A DNA stretch of 6,525 nt from the NCBI GenBank assembly GCA_945957305.1, contig CAMFLN010000182.1:1-6525 (forward strand), read 5' to 3'. The position numbers and the translations under genes are program-made. Below, in pieces: positions 1 through 5,898 of this stretch. Numbering within the stretch: position 1 is the stretch's first letter; the number at the start of each line of letters is the position of its first letter. The stretch is from an uncultured Planctomycetaceae bacterium (GTDB lineage: Bacteria > Planctomycetota > Planctomycetia > Pirellulales > JACPPG01). The notes under the pieces are model-generated. The model saw nothing but the letters and a program-made list of their open reading frames with translations. It did no database searches and was not told where the DNA came from.

Positions 1-141
1 CTCAAATACGCGGAAGATTGGAGCTATCACGACATCGCCGGTCATCTCGGCATTAGTCATAGCGCGGTCGAAGCACGGTTGCACCGCGCGCGACTGCGTT
101 TGCGCGAGGCTTTGACCGCGGCGAATGTGATCGAGGTTTGA
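1..141 (+). CDS. ECF-type RNA polymerase sigma factor, C-terminal end (partial)
   Basis: The window opens inside this gene; 46 C-terminal residues remain and end at TGA 139-141. The fragment is sigma-70 region 4, the helix-turn-helix that binds the -35 element. It reads WSYHDIAGHLGISHSAVEARL followed by HRARLRLREAL, the usual ECF pattern of a helix with DIA, a GIS turn, then a recognition helix with AVEARLHRAR. Region 2 lies outside the window, so the ECF subgroup cannot be assigned. The next gene starts 2 nt after the stop, and its ribosome binding site lies inside this coding sequence. This points to co-transcription and translational coupling with a probable anti-sigma factor. Class assignment is firm; the target regulon is unknown. 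Confidence 0.88.
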   Translation, partial: LKYAEDWSYHDIAGHLGISHSAVEARLHRARLRLREALTAANVIEV

Positions 142-143
142 AT

Positions 144-908
144 ATGGCCCAGCATGACAATTTTACTGCGGACGAATTGCGACAACTTGATCGACTGGTC
201 GACGGCGAGCTCAGCGCGAGCGAACGCCAGGAACTGCTCGCGTCGTTTGACGCCCAGCCCGAGCGGTGGCGGCGCTGCGCTCTGGCATTTCTCGAGGCTC
301 AAAGCTGGTCGGAAGAATTCTCGCTGCTGGGACGACCCGCACCCACACCAGTTGCCAGCGCTCTCGCCGCCTCGCCTGAAAGCAGTAGCCCGGTTCTAGT
401 CCCTTCGTCGAAGATGACCCCCTGGACGAAGTTGGCCGGATTACCACTAGCGATGGCCGCGACCTTTCTCTTGGCATTCGGCCTGGCGTGGACCATGCGT
501 GTTCCGTCAAGTCCGCCGCAGGAGAGTGCCGCGGCGCCGGAAATGGGTGCGGTCCTGTCGGCGTTGGCCTCGGCCGATCGCAGCGTCGGTCGAGACCCTG
601 GCCGGCAATCAGCCGGGCAGCGGCAAGATCGCTGGGGCACCGTCACGCTGGTGATGGACGACGGCCAGAACGGCGAGCGGGAAGTCGAATTACCGGTGGT
701 CGAAGAAGACGGCAATCCAGACGCCGAGTGGCTGACAAATGATACTCCGGTGGTACCCCCTGAGTTGCGTCAGGCCTTCGAACGGATGGGGCACCACGTC
801 GACCAGCGGCGTCAATTGGTGCCTGTTCAGCTGGACGATGGTCGCCAGCTAATCCTGCCGGTGGATGACGTGGAGTTTACGCCGGTCAGTGCCCGTTCCT
901 ATCAGTGA
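144..908 (+). CDS. Anti-sigma-factor-like single-pass membrane protein
   Basis: A 254-residue protein, probably the membrane anchor and inhibitor of the sigma factor encoded just upstream. Residues 1-60 form a charged helical cytoplasmic domain (LDRLVDGELSASERQELL, then WRRCALAFLEAQSW), typical of planctomycete anti-sigma-like proteins. The zinc-binding HxxxCxxC motif of classical ZAS anti-sigmas is absent; only one Cys is in this region. A Pro/Ser/Ala linker follows, then one membrane helix at about residues 95-118 (LAGLPLAMAATFLLAFGLAW). The remaining ~135 residues would be periplasmic and contain two similar strands, VTLVMDDG...ELPVVE and VPVQLDDGRQLILPV. ATG 144 is preferred because GAGG at 133-136 sits 7 nt upstream; an in-frame TTG at 138 would be only 1 nt from it. 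The anti-sigma role rests on context and domain layout. Confidence 0.78.
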   Translation: MAQHDNFTADELRQLDRLVDGELSASERQELLASFDAQPERWRRCALAFLEAQSWSEEFSLLGRPAPTPVASALAASPESSSPVLVPSSKMTPWTKLAGLPLAMAATFLLAFGLAWTMRVPSSPPQESAAAPEMGAVLSALASADRSVGRDPGRQSAGQRQDRWGTVTLVMDDGQNGEREVELPVVEEDGNPDAEWLTNDTPVVPPELRQAFERMGHHVDQRRQLVPVQLDDGRQLILPVDDVEFTPVSARSYQ

Positions 909-921
909 ACAGTTCGTGAAC
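905..921 (+). promoter_or_regulatory. Tandem GTGAAC repeat across the anti-sigma stop codon
   Basis: GTGAAC occurs at 905-910 and again at 916-921, exactly 11 bases apart, about one helical turn. Between them GTTC (912-915) forms a small inverted repeat with the first GAAC. The first copy includes the stop codon of the anti-sigma gene. GAAC resembles the -35 core of many ECF promoters, so an internal promoter or operator for the PDZ gene is possible. I see no convincing matching -10 element, and chance is a real alternative. Confidence 0.2.
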
Positions 922-959
922 CGTGTATCGGTGAAGCGGGGATGGCAGGAAATCAAGAA

Positions 960-979
960 CTGCCTCGCGAGCGAGGCGG
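960..979 (+). promoter_or_regulatory. GC-rich stem-loop just upstream of the PDZ gene ribosome binding site
   Basis: Bases 960-967 pair with 972-979 (8 bp, one G-U) around a CGAG loop at 968-971. The core is GCCTCG/CGAGGC. The hairpin ends 9 nt before the AGGAGG at 989-994. It has no T-run, so it is not an intrinsic terminator. It could protect the mRNA 5' side or adjust expression of the PDZ gene relative to the sigma/anti-sigma pair. Confidence 0.35.
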
Positions 980-988
980 CCAATCAAC

Positions 989-994
989 AGGAGG
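989..994 (+). promoter_or_regulatory. Strong Shine-Dalgarno AGGAGG of the PDZ gene
   Basis: A full AGGAGG lies 6 nt before ATG 1001. It fixes the start and predicts efficient translation, stronger than the GAGG of the anti-sigma gene upstream. Confidence 0.8.
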
Positions 995-1000
995 AAAGCA

Positions 1001-2140
1001 ATGCGAAATCGAGCCTGGCAAAGAATCGCGACCCGAGCGCTGGCTGCGCTCTGCGTCGTGGGTAGCGGACAGGGAGTCTTTGGGCAGCAGATTGTCCTCT
1101 CGAACGAGAGCGAGGAAGTTCAAGCGGCCGAGCAGCAGACCCCGGCCGATAAGGGGGAAGAATACTGGCTGGGGGTGAGTTGCGCGGAATTGACCGAAGA
1201 CTTGCGGGCTGATCTCGAGCTTGGCGAGGCCCGAGGCCTTGTCGTCAGAGACGTGGTGCCTGAGAGCCCTGCGGGCAAGGCGAAATTGCAGCGCGACGAT
1301 GTGCTCGTCGCGGCGGGAGACGAACAACTGCGCACGCCGCGCGACCTGATGCGTGTCGTGCGAAAGGCCAAGGACAGCGAAATCAAACTGCAGGTCGTAC
1401 GCGGCGGGGAACCACAGGAAATCGTCATCAGGCCGGAAAAGCGGCGCGTGAATCCGTCCGAGGTATTCGGCCACGACGCGGGTCCTTTCAACGTGCGCAT
1501 CTTTCGGCCGGGTCACGTCCTGCCGCCACGACTTGCACTGCAATTGCAACCGCGCAACTTGCCTGACGACATGACCGTCACGATCAGCAAACATGGCAAA
1601 GAGCTGGCCAAGATTCGTGTCGAACAAGGGGACGAAAAGTGGGAAGTCACCGAAGACAAGCTGGATGAACTGCCTGAGAACGTGCGTCCGCACGTCGAGC
1701 CGATGCTCGGCCGTCTGGCCATTAAACTCCCTGCAACGGTCGGAGATGTCCTCACTTACACGTCGGACCCCGAACAGATCCGCGCTCGCGTCGACGAGGC
1801 ACGCGAAGCCGCGCGAGCCGCGGCGCGCGACGCCGAGCGAACGGCCCGCCAAGCCGGTCGCGAGGCAGACGACGCGGCGCGACAAGCGGAGGATCAGGCG
1901 CGAGATGTCGCGCGACAAGCCCGGCAAAAGGCCATTGAAGTGCGCCGGCAAGCCGAGAAGTCGGCCCGCGATGCGGCCGACGAAGCGATTGACCGCGGCC
2001 GGGTATGGGTCGACAAACAGCTGGACGAAAAGTTCGACATGCTCGAACAGCGCATCGACGAGCTGCGCAGTATGCTCGATTCGCTCCGCTCGGAATCTAA
2101 GAAACCGGCCCCCGATCGGGACGAGGCCGAGCAGCCCTAG
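1001..2140 (+). CDS. Secreted PDZ-domain protein with hendecad coiled coil
   Basis: A 379-residue exported protein. Residues 1-28 look like a Sec signal peptide: Arg-rich N-terminus, hydrophobic ALAALCVVG core, probable cleavage after VFG. A PDZ domain spans about 54-146: YWLGVSCAEL, the VVRDVVPESPAGKAKLQRDD core typical of HtrA-type PDZ peptide grooves, then LMRVVRKAKDSEIKLQVVRG. A less recognisable segment follows (147-255). An Ala/Arg/Glu-rich coiled coil occupies about 260-362, with an exact 11-residue repeat at 271-336 and then a Leu heptad segment (L348, I352, L355, L359, L362). There is no protease domain, so it is not a DegS/HtrA enzyme. It lies 92 nt after the anti-sigma gene on the same strand, which suggests a periplasmic adaptor or sensor for that pair; this role is inferred. 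A strong terminator follows the stop. Confidence 0.85.
   Translation: MRNRAWQRIATRALAALCVVGSGQGVFGQQIVLSNESEEVQAAEQQTPADKGEEYWLGVSCAELTEDLRADLELGEARGLVVRDVVPESPAGKAKLQRDDVLVAAGDEQLRTPRDLMRVVRKAKDSEIKLQVVRGGEPQEIVIRPEKRRVNPSEVFGHDAGPFNVRIFRPGHVLPPRLALQLQPRNLPDDMTVTISKHGKELAKIRVEQGDEKWEVTEDKLDELPENVRPHVEPMLGRLAIKLPATVGDVLTYTSDPEQIRARVDEAREAARAAARDAERTARQAGREADDAARQAEDQARDVARQARQKAIEVRRQAEKSARDAADEAIDRGRVWVDKQLDEKFDMLEQRIDELRSMLDSLRSESKKPAPDRDEAEQP
1811..2008 (+). repeat. 33-bp (11-codon) repeat encoding hendecad coiled coil, six units
   Basis: Six consecutive 11-residue units start at residues 271, 282, 293, 304, 315 and 326 of the PDZ protein. Their first four residues are ARAA, ARQA, ARQA, ARQA, RRQA and ADEA. 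At DNA level GCGCGACAAGC recurs at 1877-1887 and 1910-1920, 33 bases apart. The units have drifted, so this is an old protein repeat under structural selection rather than a recent tandem duplication. Eleven-residue periodicity is known from hendecad coiled coils and some LEA/apolipoprotein-like helices. Confidence 0.75.
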
Positions 2141-2151
2141 GCGTTATGCAG

Positions 2152-2198
2152 GGAGCCCACTACTTTCGCACTTGCTCGAAATAGTGGGTTCCTTTTTT
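2152..2198 (+). terminator. Rho-independent terminator of the sigma/anti-sigma/PDZ group
   Basis: GGAGCCCACTACTTTCG (2152-2168) pairs with CGAAATAGTGGGTTCC (2177-2192) around an 8-base loop. The stem is about 16 bp with one bulged C and one G-U pair. Six T bases follow at 2193-2198. It starts 12 nt after the PDZ stop codon. It works only for + strand transcription: the opposite side has no T-run. Most of it lies inside the 3' end of the convergent VCBS gene, whose Lys-Lys codons supply the T-run. Confidence 0.9.
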
Positions 2199-3344
2199 AT
2201 TCGACGTGACCACGTCCAACAGCCCGTCGCCATTGACGTCCGCCACGTCGAACTGGGTGCCGACTCCGCTGTCGTTGTCGATCTGGTGTGGAATCCAGAC
2301 GGGCTTGCCGTCCTTGCGCGTCAGCTCGAACCAGAAGACAACGGCCGGTGCGGCCGGGTCGACGTCGCCGTTGGGGCCATGCGCCCAATAGCGCTTGCCG
2401 GTGACAAAGTCCGGCAGACCGTCGCTATTGATATCAGCGACCATCAAGGCGTGGGTTTGCGAGAAGCCGCGGTCGATCAGATGAGTCTTCCAACCGTCGG
2501 GCGATTGTTCATGCCACCAGATGCCAAGCTGATGCGCTGCCGACGATAGCACATCGTTATCGCCGTCTCCGTCGAAGTCGTAAACGTAAATCTGTGCGCA
2601 GTCCTCGCCGAGCTTGGCGGGATGGAACTGCCATTCGCCCTGAGCTTTGTCGGTGGGCGGCGATTGCCACCAACCTTCCTTGACGAGCACATCGTTGCGG
2701 CCATCAAGATTCATGTCGCCCAGACCGAGACCATGCACAAACTTTCCGGTGCAGGGAGCTCCCTTGGCCGAAATCGCTTGGAGACTCCAGACGGCATGGG
2801 GATCAGCGCCGCGTCGCGCAAAACCCATCCAGCGGTCAGGGCCGTCAGGATTGGCGGGGTCGGTCGAATAGGCCAGCAGCAACTCGCGCTTACCGTCGCC
2901 GTCGACGTCCAGGTACTGCGGACTTTCGTTGTTGGTGACGGGCGTGCAAATATTTCGCTTCCACGGACCGCCGGCCGACTGCGGATTCTCGAACCACCAG
3001 GTGTGCTGACCCGGGAAATCGACGACCAGGATGTCCGACCAGCCGTCGCCGTTGAGATCGTCGGCAAATGTGCAAAAGCTGTTGCTGTAATTGTGCGGAT
3101 CGTACTCTTGCGGCTTCTCGATCACGGGATGCATTTTCCAATCGGGCGCGGCGTAGTAGACGTAACCAGCTGCTATGTCCTGCTTCCCGTCGTGGTTGAA
3201 ATCGCCGACGGCCGCTCCCTCGCTGCGAAATTTACTGTCCAATTGGGTTCGCTTGAAACTGATGCGAGAACCGTCTTCGGCTGTCGCATCACGGCCGCCG
3301 CAGAACAGGCAACAAACAATTGCAACCACCAATCCGCCGCGCAT
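2160..3344 (-). CDS. Secreted FG-GAP/VCBS repeat protein (predicted seven-bladed beta-propeller)
   Basis: A 394-residue exported protein. Residues 1-22 form a signal peptide (LVVAIVCCLFCGG core, probable cleavage at ATA|ED). The rest carries seven calcium-loop motifs of the DxNxDGxxD type starting at residues 48, 96, 146, 210, 256, 304 and 369 (DFNHDGKQD, DLNGDGWSD, DVDGDGKRE, DMNLDGRND, DFDGDGDND, DINSDGLPD, DVNGDGLLD). Spacing is 46-65 residues, consistent with an integrin-like propeller with one motif per blade. WWFENP and GIWWHEQ between motifs are typical of planctomycete family members. No catalytic domain or sorting tag is visible, and the ligand is unknown. GAGG at 3352-3355 sits 7 nt from ATG 3344. 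It lies 194 nt downstream of fliM, so it may have its own promoter. Its last 11 codons overlap the terminator of the convergent PDZ gene. Confidence 0.88.
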   Translation of the reverse strand: MRGGLVVAIVCCLFCGGRDATAEDGSRISFKRTQLDSKFRSEGAAVGDFNHDGKQDIAAGYVYYAAPDWKMHPVIEKPQEYDPHNYSNSFCTFADDLNGDGWSDILVVDFPGQHTWWFENPQSAGGPWKRNICTPVTNNESPQYLDVDGDGKRELLLAYSTDPANPDGPDRWMGFARRGADPHAVWSLQAISAKGAPCTGKFVHGLGLGDMNLDGRNDVLVKEGWWQSPPTDKAQGEWQFHPAKLGEDCAQIYVYDFDGDGDNDVLSSAAHQLGIWWHEQSPDGWKTHLIDRGFSQTHALMVADINSDGLPDFVTGKRYWAHGPNGDVDPAAPAVVFWFELTRKDGKPVWIPHQIDNDSGVGTQFDVADVNGDGLLDVVTSNKKGTHYFEQVRK

Positions 3345-3379
3345 TACACCACCTCAATCAGGGAAAGTTGCCATCTGGC

Positions 3380-3410
3380 TGCCGGCGTTTGACAACCCAC
3401 GCCGCCGGCA
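3380..3410 (-). other. GC-rich inverted repeat between fliM and the VCBS gene
   Basis: TGCCGGCG (3380-3387) and CGCCGGCA (3403-3410) are perfect reverse complements separated by 15 bases. Transcribed from fliM toward the VCBS gene it would form an 8-bp stem, but no T-run follows. It could be a 3'-end stabilising stem for the fliM transcript, a Rho-dependent end or an operator for the VCBS gene. Confidence 0.35.
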
Positions 3411-3488
3411 AGGTCGAGAGCAAGTCTAACGTGCGGTCGAAGGGGGCGGTAGCGAGGGGAAGCGGCACGATTCGAGAAATGTCCGCCC

Positions 3489-3506
3489 GTTGGCGAACCA
3501 GCCAAC
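3489..3506 (-). other. Small stem-loop 32 nt after the fliM stop codon
   Basis: GTTGGC (3489-3494) and GCCAAC (3501-3506) pair around a 6-base loop. It is the first hairpin after fliM. There is no T-tract behind it on the - strand, so it is at best a weak or Rho-assisted 3' end. With the 3380-3410 repeat it accounts for the only structure I see in the 194-base gap. Confidence 0.3.
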
Positions 3507-3538
3507 ACCTGGATGGCCACCGCACGCGGGCTGAAGCC

Positions 3539-4546
3539 TTAGGCGGCGTCGGAAAGGTCGGACGCAGGGGGGGCGATCGATTCTTCGACACAGATGGCCC
3601 GGTGCCCCTTATAGGCCCCGGGGCGCGCGTGAAACCGCGGTGTGCCGTCGACGCGGACCACCAGCGGCCGATCGACCGTGATATCGGTCGCAATGATATC
3701 ACCCACCCGCAGGCCGACTAGCTCGCTGCGGGGAATACGGATGTCGGCCAGTTCCACGATTAATTGCGCCGAGCGCGGGTCGCCAGCCGTGAGTCCGGCA
3801 ATCGGCGAGACAAGGGTTTCCGTGTCGCGGCTCCCGAGCAACTGCTCGCGGATGCGCTCGACCATTTTTTTCGGCAAGCAAAACTGCACGGCCCCGCGGG
3901 CGCTGCCGGCAGTCAACTCACACGTGGCCACCAGGACCAGCTCACTCGCGGCCGCCAAACCGGCGCCATGCGGCGAGCTGTCGACGCGCAGCAATTCGAA
4001 TCGTAGCGGCAGCACCTGGGCCCAAGCCCGGTCGAGTGCCTCGGCCCAGAGATTGACAATGCGCGTCGCCAGCCGACGCTCGATCTCGGTGAGCGGGCGT
4101 TTTAGTGTTGTCGGTTCGTCATCGCTGCCACCCAGCATTCGATCGATGAGCAGGAATAGCACCGGCATATTGACGTCGAGCGCACAGTTGCCACCAAGCG
4201 CATCGCATTTGATGGCACAGTAACAGCCGGGGTTATCCAGCCCGCGAACGAACTCGGCACATGTCATTTGCCGGGTGCCGCAAAACTGCATCTGAATTGG
4301 CGCGCGGACCAGAGCCGTCAGCGACGTAGAGAATTCGCGCGCGGCCTCGCGATGAACGGCATCGATCATGCGCATTGTGTCAGGCCCCATGCGCTCGGCG
4401 AATTGAAAGTCGCTGGGCACCGCGGGCTTATGCGGCGCGGGCGAGCCAAGTCCCCACGAACGCAGCGCGGCCGCCTGGCCGGCGGGCGTTTCGGCATGGC
4501 CCATGAGACTGGCAACTTCGGCTTGGCTGAGATTTTCTCCGGCCAC
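3539..4546 (-). CDS. fliM: Flagellar motor switch protein FliM
   Basis: A 335-residue protein, the usual FliM length. FliM forms the C-ring wall between FliG and FliN and binds phospho-CheY to reverse rotation. The N-terminus MAGENLSQAEVASLM is the CheY-binding peptide (family LSQxEIDALL). A linker follows, then the CheC-like middle domain from about residue 46 to 240, including MLGGSDDE (about 136-143) and the hallmark PLTEIE (151-156). A C-terminal SpoA/FliN-like domain covers about 260-322 (VELADIRIPRSELVGLRVGD). I chose GTG 4546 because AAGGAG lies 9 nt upstream and because FliM proteins begin just before this peptide. The frame is open further upstream, and ATG 4627 overlaps the proA stop as ATGA but has a poor ribosome site. 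Oddities are GGSD in place of GGxG and six Cys in residues 89-121. No other flagellar gene is in the window. Confidence 0.9.
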   Translation of the reverse strand: MAGENLSQAEVASLMGHAETPAGQAAALRSWGLGSPAPHKPAVPSDFQFAERMGPDTMRMIDAVHREAAREFSTSLTALVRAPIQMQFCGTRQMTCAEFVRGLDNPGCYCAIKCDALGGNCALDVNMPVLFLLIDRMLGGSDDEPTTLKRPLTEIERRLATRIVNLWAEALDRAWAQVLPLRFELLRVDSSPHGAGLAAASELVLVATCELTAGSARGAVQFCLPKKMVERIREQLLGSRDTETLVSPIAGLTAGDPRSAQLIVELADIRIPRSELVGLRVGDIIATDITVDRPLVVRVDGTPRFHARPGAYKGHRAICVEESIAPPASDLSDAA

Positions 4547-4623
4547 GATTGTTCGCTCCTTCAAACCATGTGCGGTGCGTGTCGTTAGCGGCGCTGGAAA
4601 GGTCCGCACCGCTCGACCGCCGG
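4547..4623 (-). promoter_or_regulatory. proA-fliM spacer with the fliM ribosome binding site
   Basis: The 77-base gap holds AAGGAG at 4556-4561, 9 nt before GTG 4546. No terminator hairpin with a T-run is visible, so read-through from proA is likely. The spacer is open in the fliM frame, which allows longer start predictions, but the Shine-Dalgarno site and FliM family N-terminus favour the GTG. Confidence 0.55.
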
Positions 4624-5898
4624 TCATTCCCTGACCTGACCGCTGCCAAAGACCACGTATTTGTAGCTGGTTAGTTCCTTCACGCCACACGGGCCGCGGG
4701 CATGCAGCTTGTCGGTGCTGATGCCGATCTCGGCTCCCAGGCCGAATTGCCCGCCATCGTTGAAGCGCGTGCTGGCATTCACAACGACCGCTGAGCTGTC
4801 AACGGCGGCGGTGAAGCGCCCCGCCGCGTCGAGATTGCTGGTCACAATGGCGTCAGTATGCTTGGAACCGTAGCGATTGATATGTTCAATTGCGTCGTCG
4901 AGCGAATCGACCACGCAGGCTGAAATAATCGGGCCCAGATATTCCGCGGCATAATCCTCTTCGGTAGCCGCCGTAGCGCTAGGGACGATTGCCCGAGTTC
5001 GCTCGTCGCCGCGAATTTCGACGGCGCGTTCGCCCAGGGCTTTGGCCGCCCGCGGCAAGAATTGTTTCGCCACCTGAGCATGCACCAACAACGACTCGAG
5101 CGCGTTGCAGACGCCCATGCGCTGGCATTTGCTGTTGATCAAGATCTGCTCGGCCATTGCCAGGTCGGCCGCGACGTCGACATACAAGTGACAATTGCCG
5201 TTGAAATGTTTGATCACGGGCATCTTGGCATCGGCGACGACGCGGCGAATCAACCCTTCGCCGCCGCGAGGAATGGCCACGCTGATGTATTGATCCAGGG
5301 CGAGAAAGTGCCCGACGGCTTCGCGGTCGGTGGTCGAGACCAACTGCACTGCGTCCGCCGGCAAGCCCACGTCGAGCGCGGCCTCGGACAACAGGTCAGC
5401 GATGGCGCGGTTCGAATGAATCGCTTCCTTGCCGCCGCGCAAGATCACGGCATTGCCGCTCTTGATGCAGATTGCGGCCGCGTCGGCCGTCACATTGGGT
5501 CGTGATTCGTAGATGAAGAACACTACACCCAACGGCACGCGTACTTTGAGCACTTCCAGCCCGTTGGGGCGAATGCTCGATTCCATCACTTCGCCGATGG
5601 GCTCGGGCAGTGCGGCGACCTCTTCCAGGCCCACGGCCATCGACTCGATCGTCGCGGGAGTCAAACGCAACCGATCGACCTGGGCCGGCGACAGCCCGAA
5701 CTGCGGAGCGGCCGCTAGATCAACGGCGTTGGCCGCCGCCAATTCTTTGCCGCGCGAGCGTAGTAAACGCGCGGCTTGCCGCAGCCAACGCTGTTTGACA
5801 TCGCCCGACACCGTGGCCAACTGCTGACTCGCGGCGAGCGCGCGACGCGCCACGTCGAGCGTATAGACGCGCAGGTCAAGTTGCTCGGCAGTGGCCAT
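4624..5898 (-). CDS. proA: Gamma-glutamyl phosphate reductase (ProA)
   Basis: A 424-residue cytoplasmic enzyme. It performs the NADPH-dependent reduction of L-glutamyl 5-phosphate to glutamate semialdehyde, the second step of proline synthesis. The length is normal for the family and the aldehyde-dehydrogenase-like fold is complete. Visible hallmarks are [20 protein letters not shown] (121-140), [14 protein letters not shown] (146-159), the catalytic Cys264 in [11 protein letters not shown], and the C-terminal signature with [20 protein letters not shown] (374-393) followed by [10 protein letters not shown] and ELTSYKYV. The segment before the catalytic Cys reads KCQR rather than the common KTQR. 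ATG 5898 gives the expected N-terminus; the ribosome site is weak (TTAGG about 9 nt upstream). fliM follows 77 nt downstream on the same strand. The glutamate 5-kinase gene proB is not adjacent in this window. Confidence 0.96.
   Translation of the reverse strand: MATAEQLDLRVYTLDVARRALAASQQLATVSGDVKQRWLRQAARLLRSRGKELAAANAVDLAAAPQFGLSPAQVDRLRLTPATIESMAVGLEEVAALPEPIGEVMESSIRPNGLEVLKVRVPLGVVFFIYESRPNVTADAAAICIKSGNAVILRGGKEAIHSNRAIADLLSEAALDVGLPADAVQLVSTTDREAVGHFLALDQYISVAIPRGGEGLIRRVVADAKMPVIKHFNGNCHLYVDVAADLAMAEQILINSKCQRMGVCNALESLLVHAQVAKQFLPRAAKALGERAVEIRGDERTRAIVPSATAATEEDYAAEYLGPIISACVVDSLDDAIEHINRYGSKHTDAIVTSNLDAAGRFTAAVDSSAVVVNASTRFNDGGQFGLGAEIGISTDKLHARGPCGVKELTSYKYVVFGSGQVRE

Noticed and set aside
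138..143. TTG start for the anti-sigma gene overlapping the sigma stop codon
   Set aside because: It is only 1 nt from the GAGG Shine-Dalgarno site, whereas ATG 144 has the normal 7-nt spacing.
953..1951. Long open frame on the - strand opposite the PDZ gene (332 codons)
   Set aside because: It is the antisense shadow of a GC-rich gene with a clear signal peptide, PDZ domain, ribosome site and repeat phase on the + strand. Its translation shows no recognisable domain.
1593..2549. Open + strand frame crossing the PDZ gene end and the VCBS gene (318 codons)
   Set aside because: It is out of frame with the PDZ gene, crosses a strong terminator and gives low-complexity Arg/Ser/Pro sequence. It also lies antisense to the well-supported VCBS gene.
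2160..3344. Repeated GCCGTCGCC-type DNA blocks in the VCBS gene as a possible DNA repeat array
   Set aside because: They are the codons of the seven DGDG calcium loops, at irregular 46-65-codon spacing, so protein repeats explain them.
2622..3392. Open + strand frame of 256 codons
   Set aside because: Antisense to the VCBS gene. The valine- and alanine-rich translation is what reversing DGDG-type codons produces. No ribosome site was seen.
3389..3394. Perfect TTGACA on the + strand
   Set aside because: There is no -10 element at a normal distance and no + strand gene downstream. It lies in the loop of a GC-rich inverted repeat.
4547..4690. Extended FliM N-terminus from ATG 4690 or ATG 4627
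   Set aside because: The extra residues do not resemble FliM, and the family begins just before the LSQxE peptide. The good ribosome site serves GTG 4546. The ATGA overlap keeps 4627 as a minor possibility.
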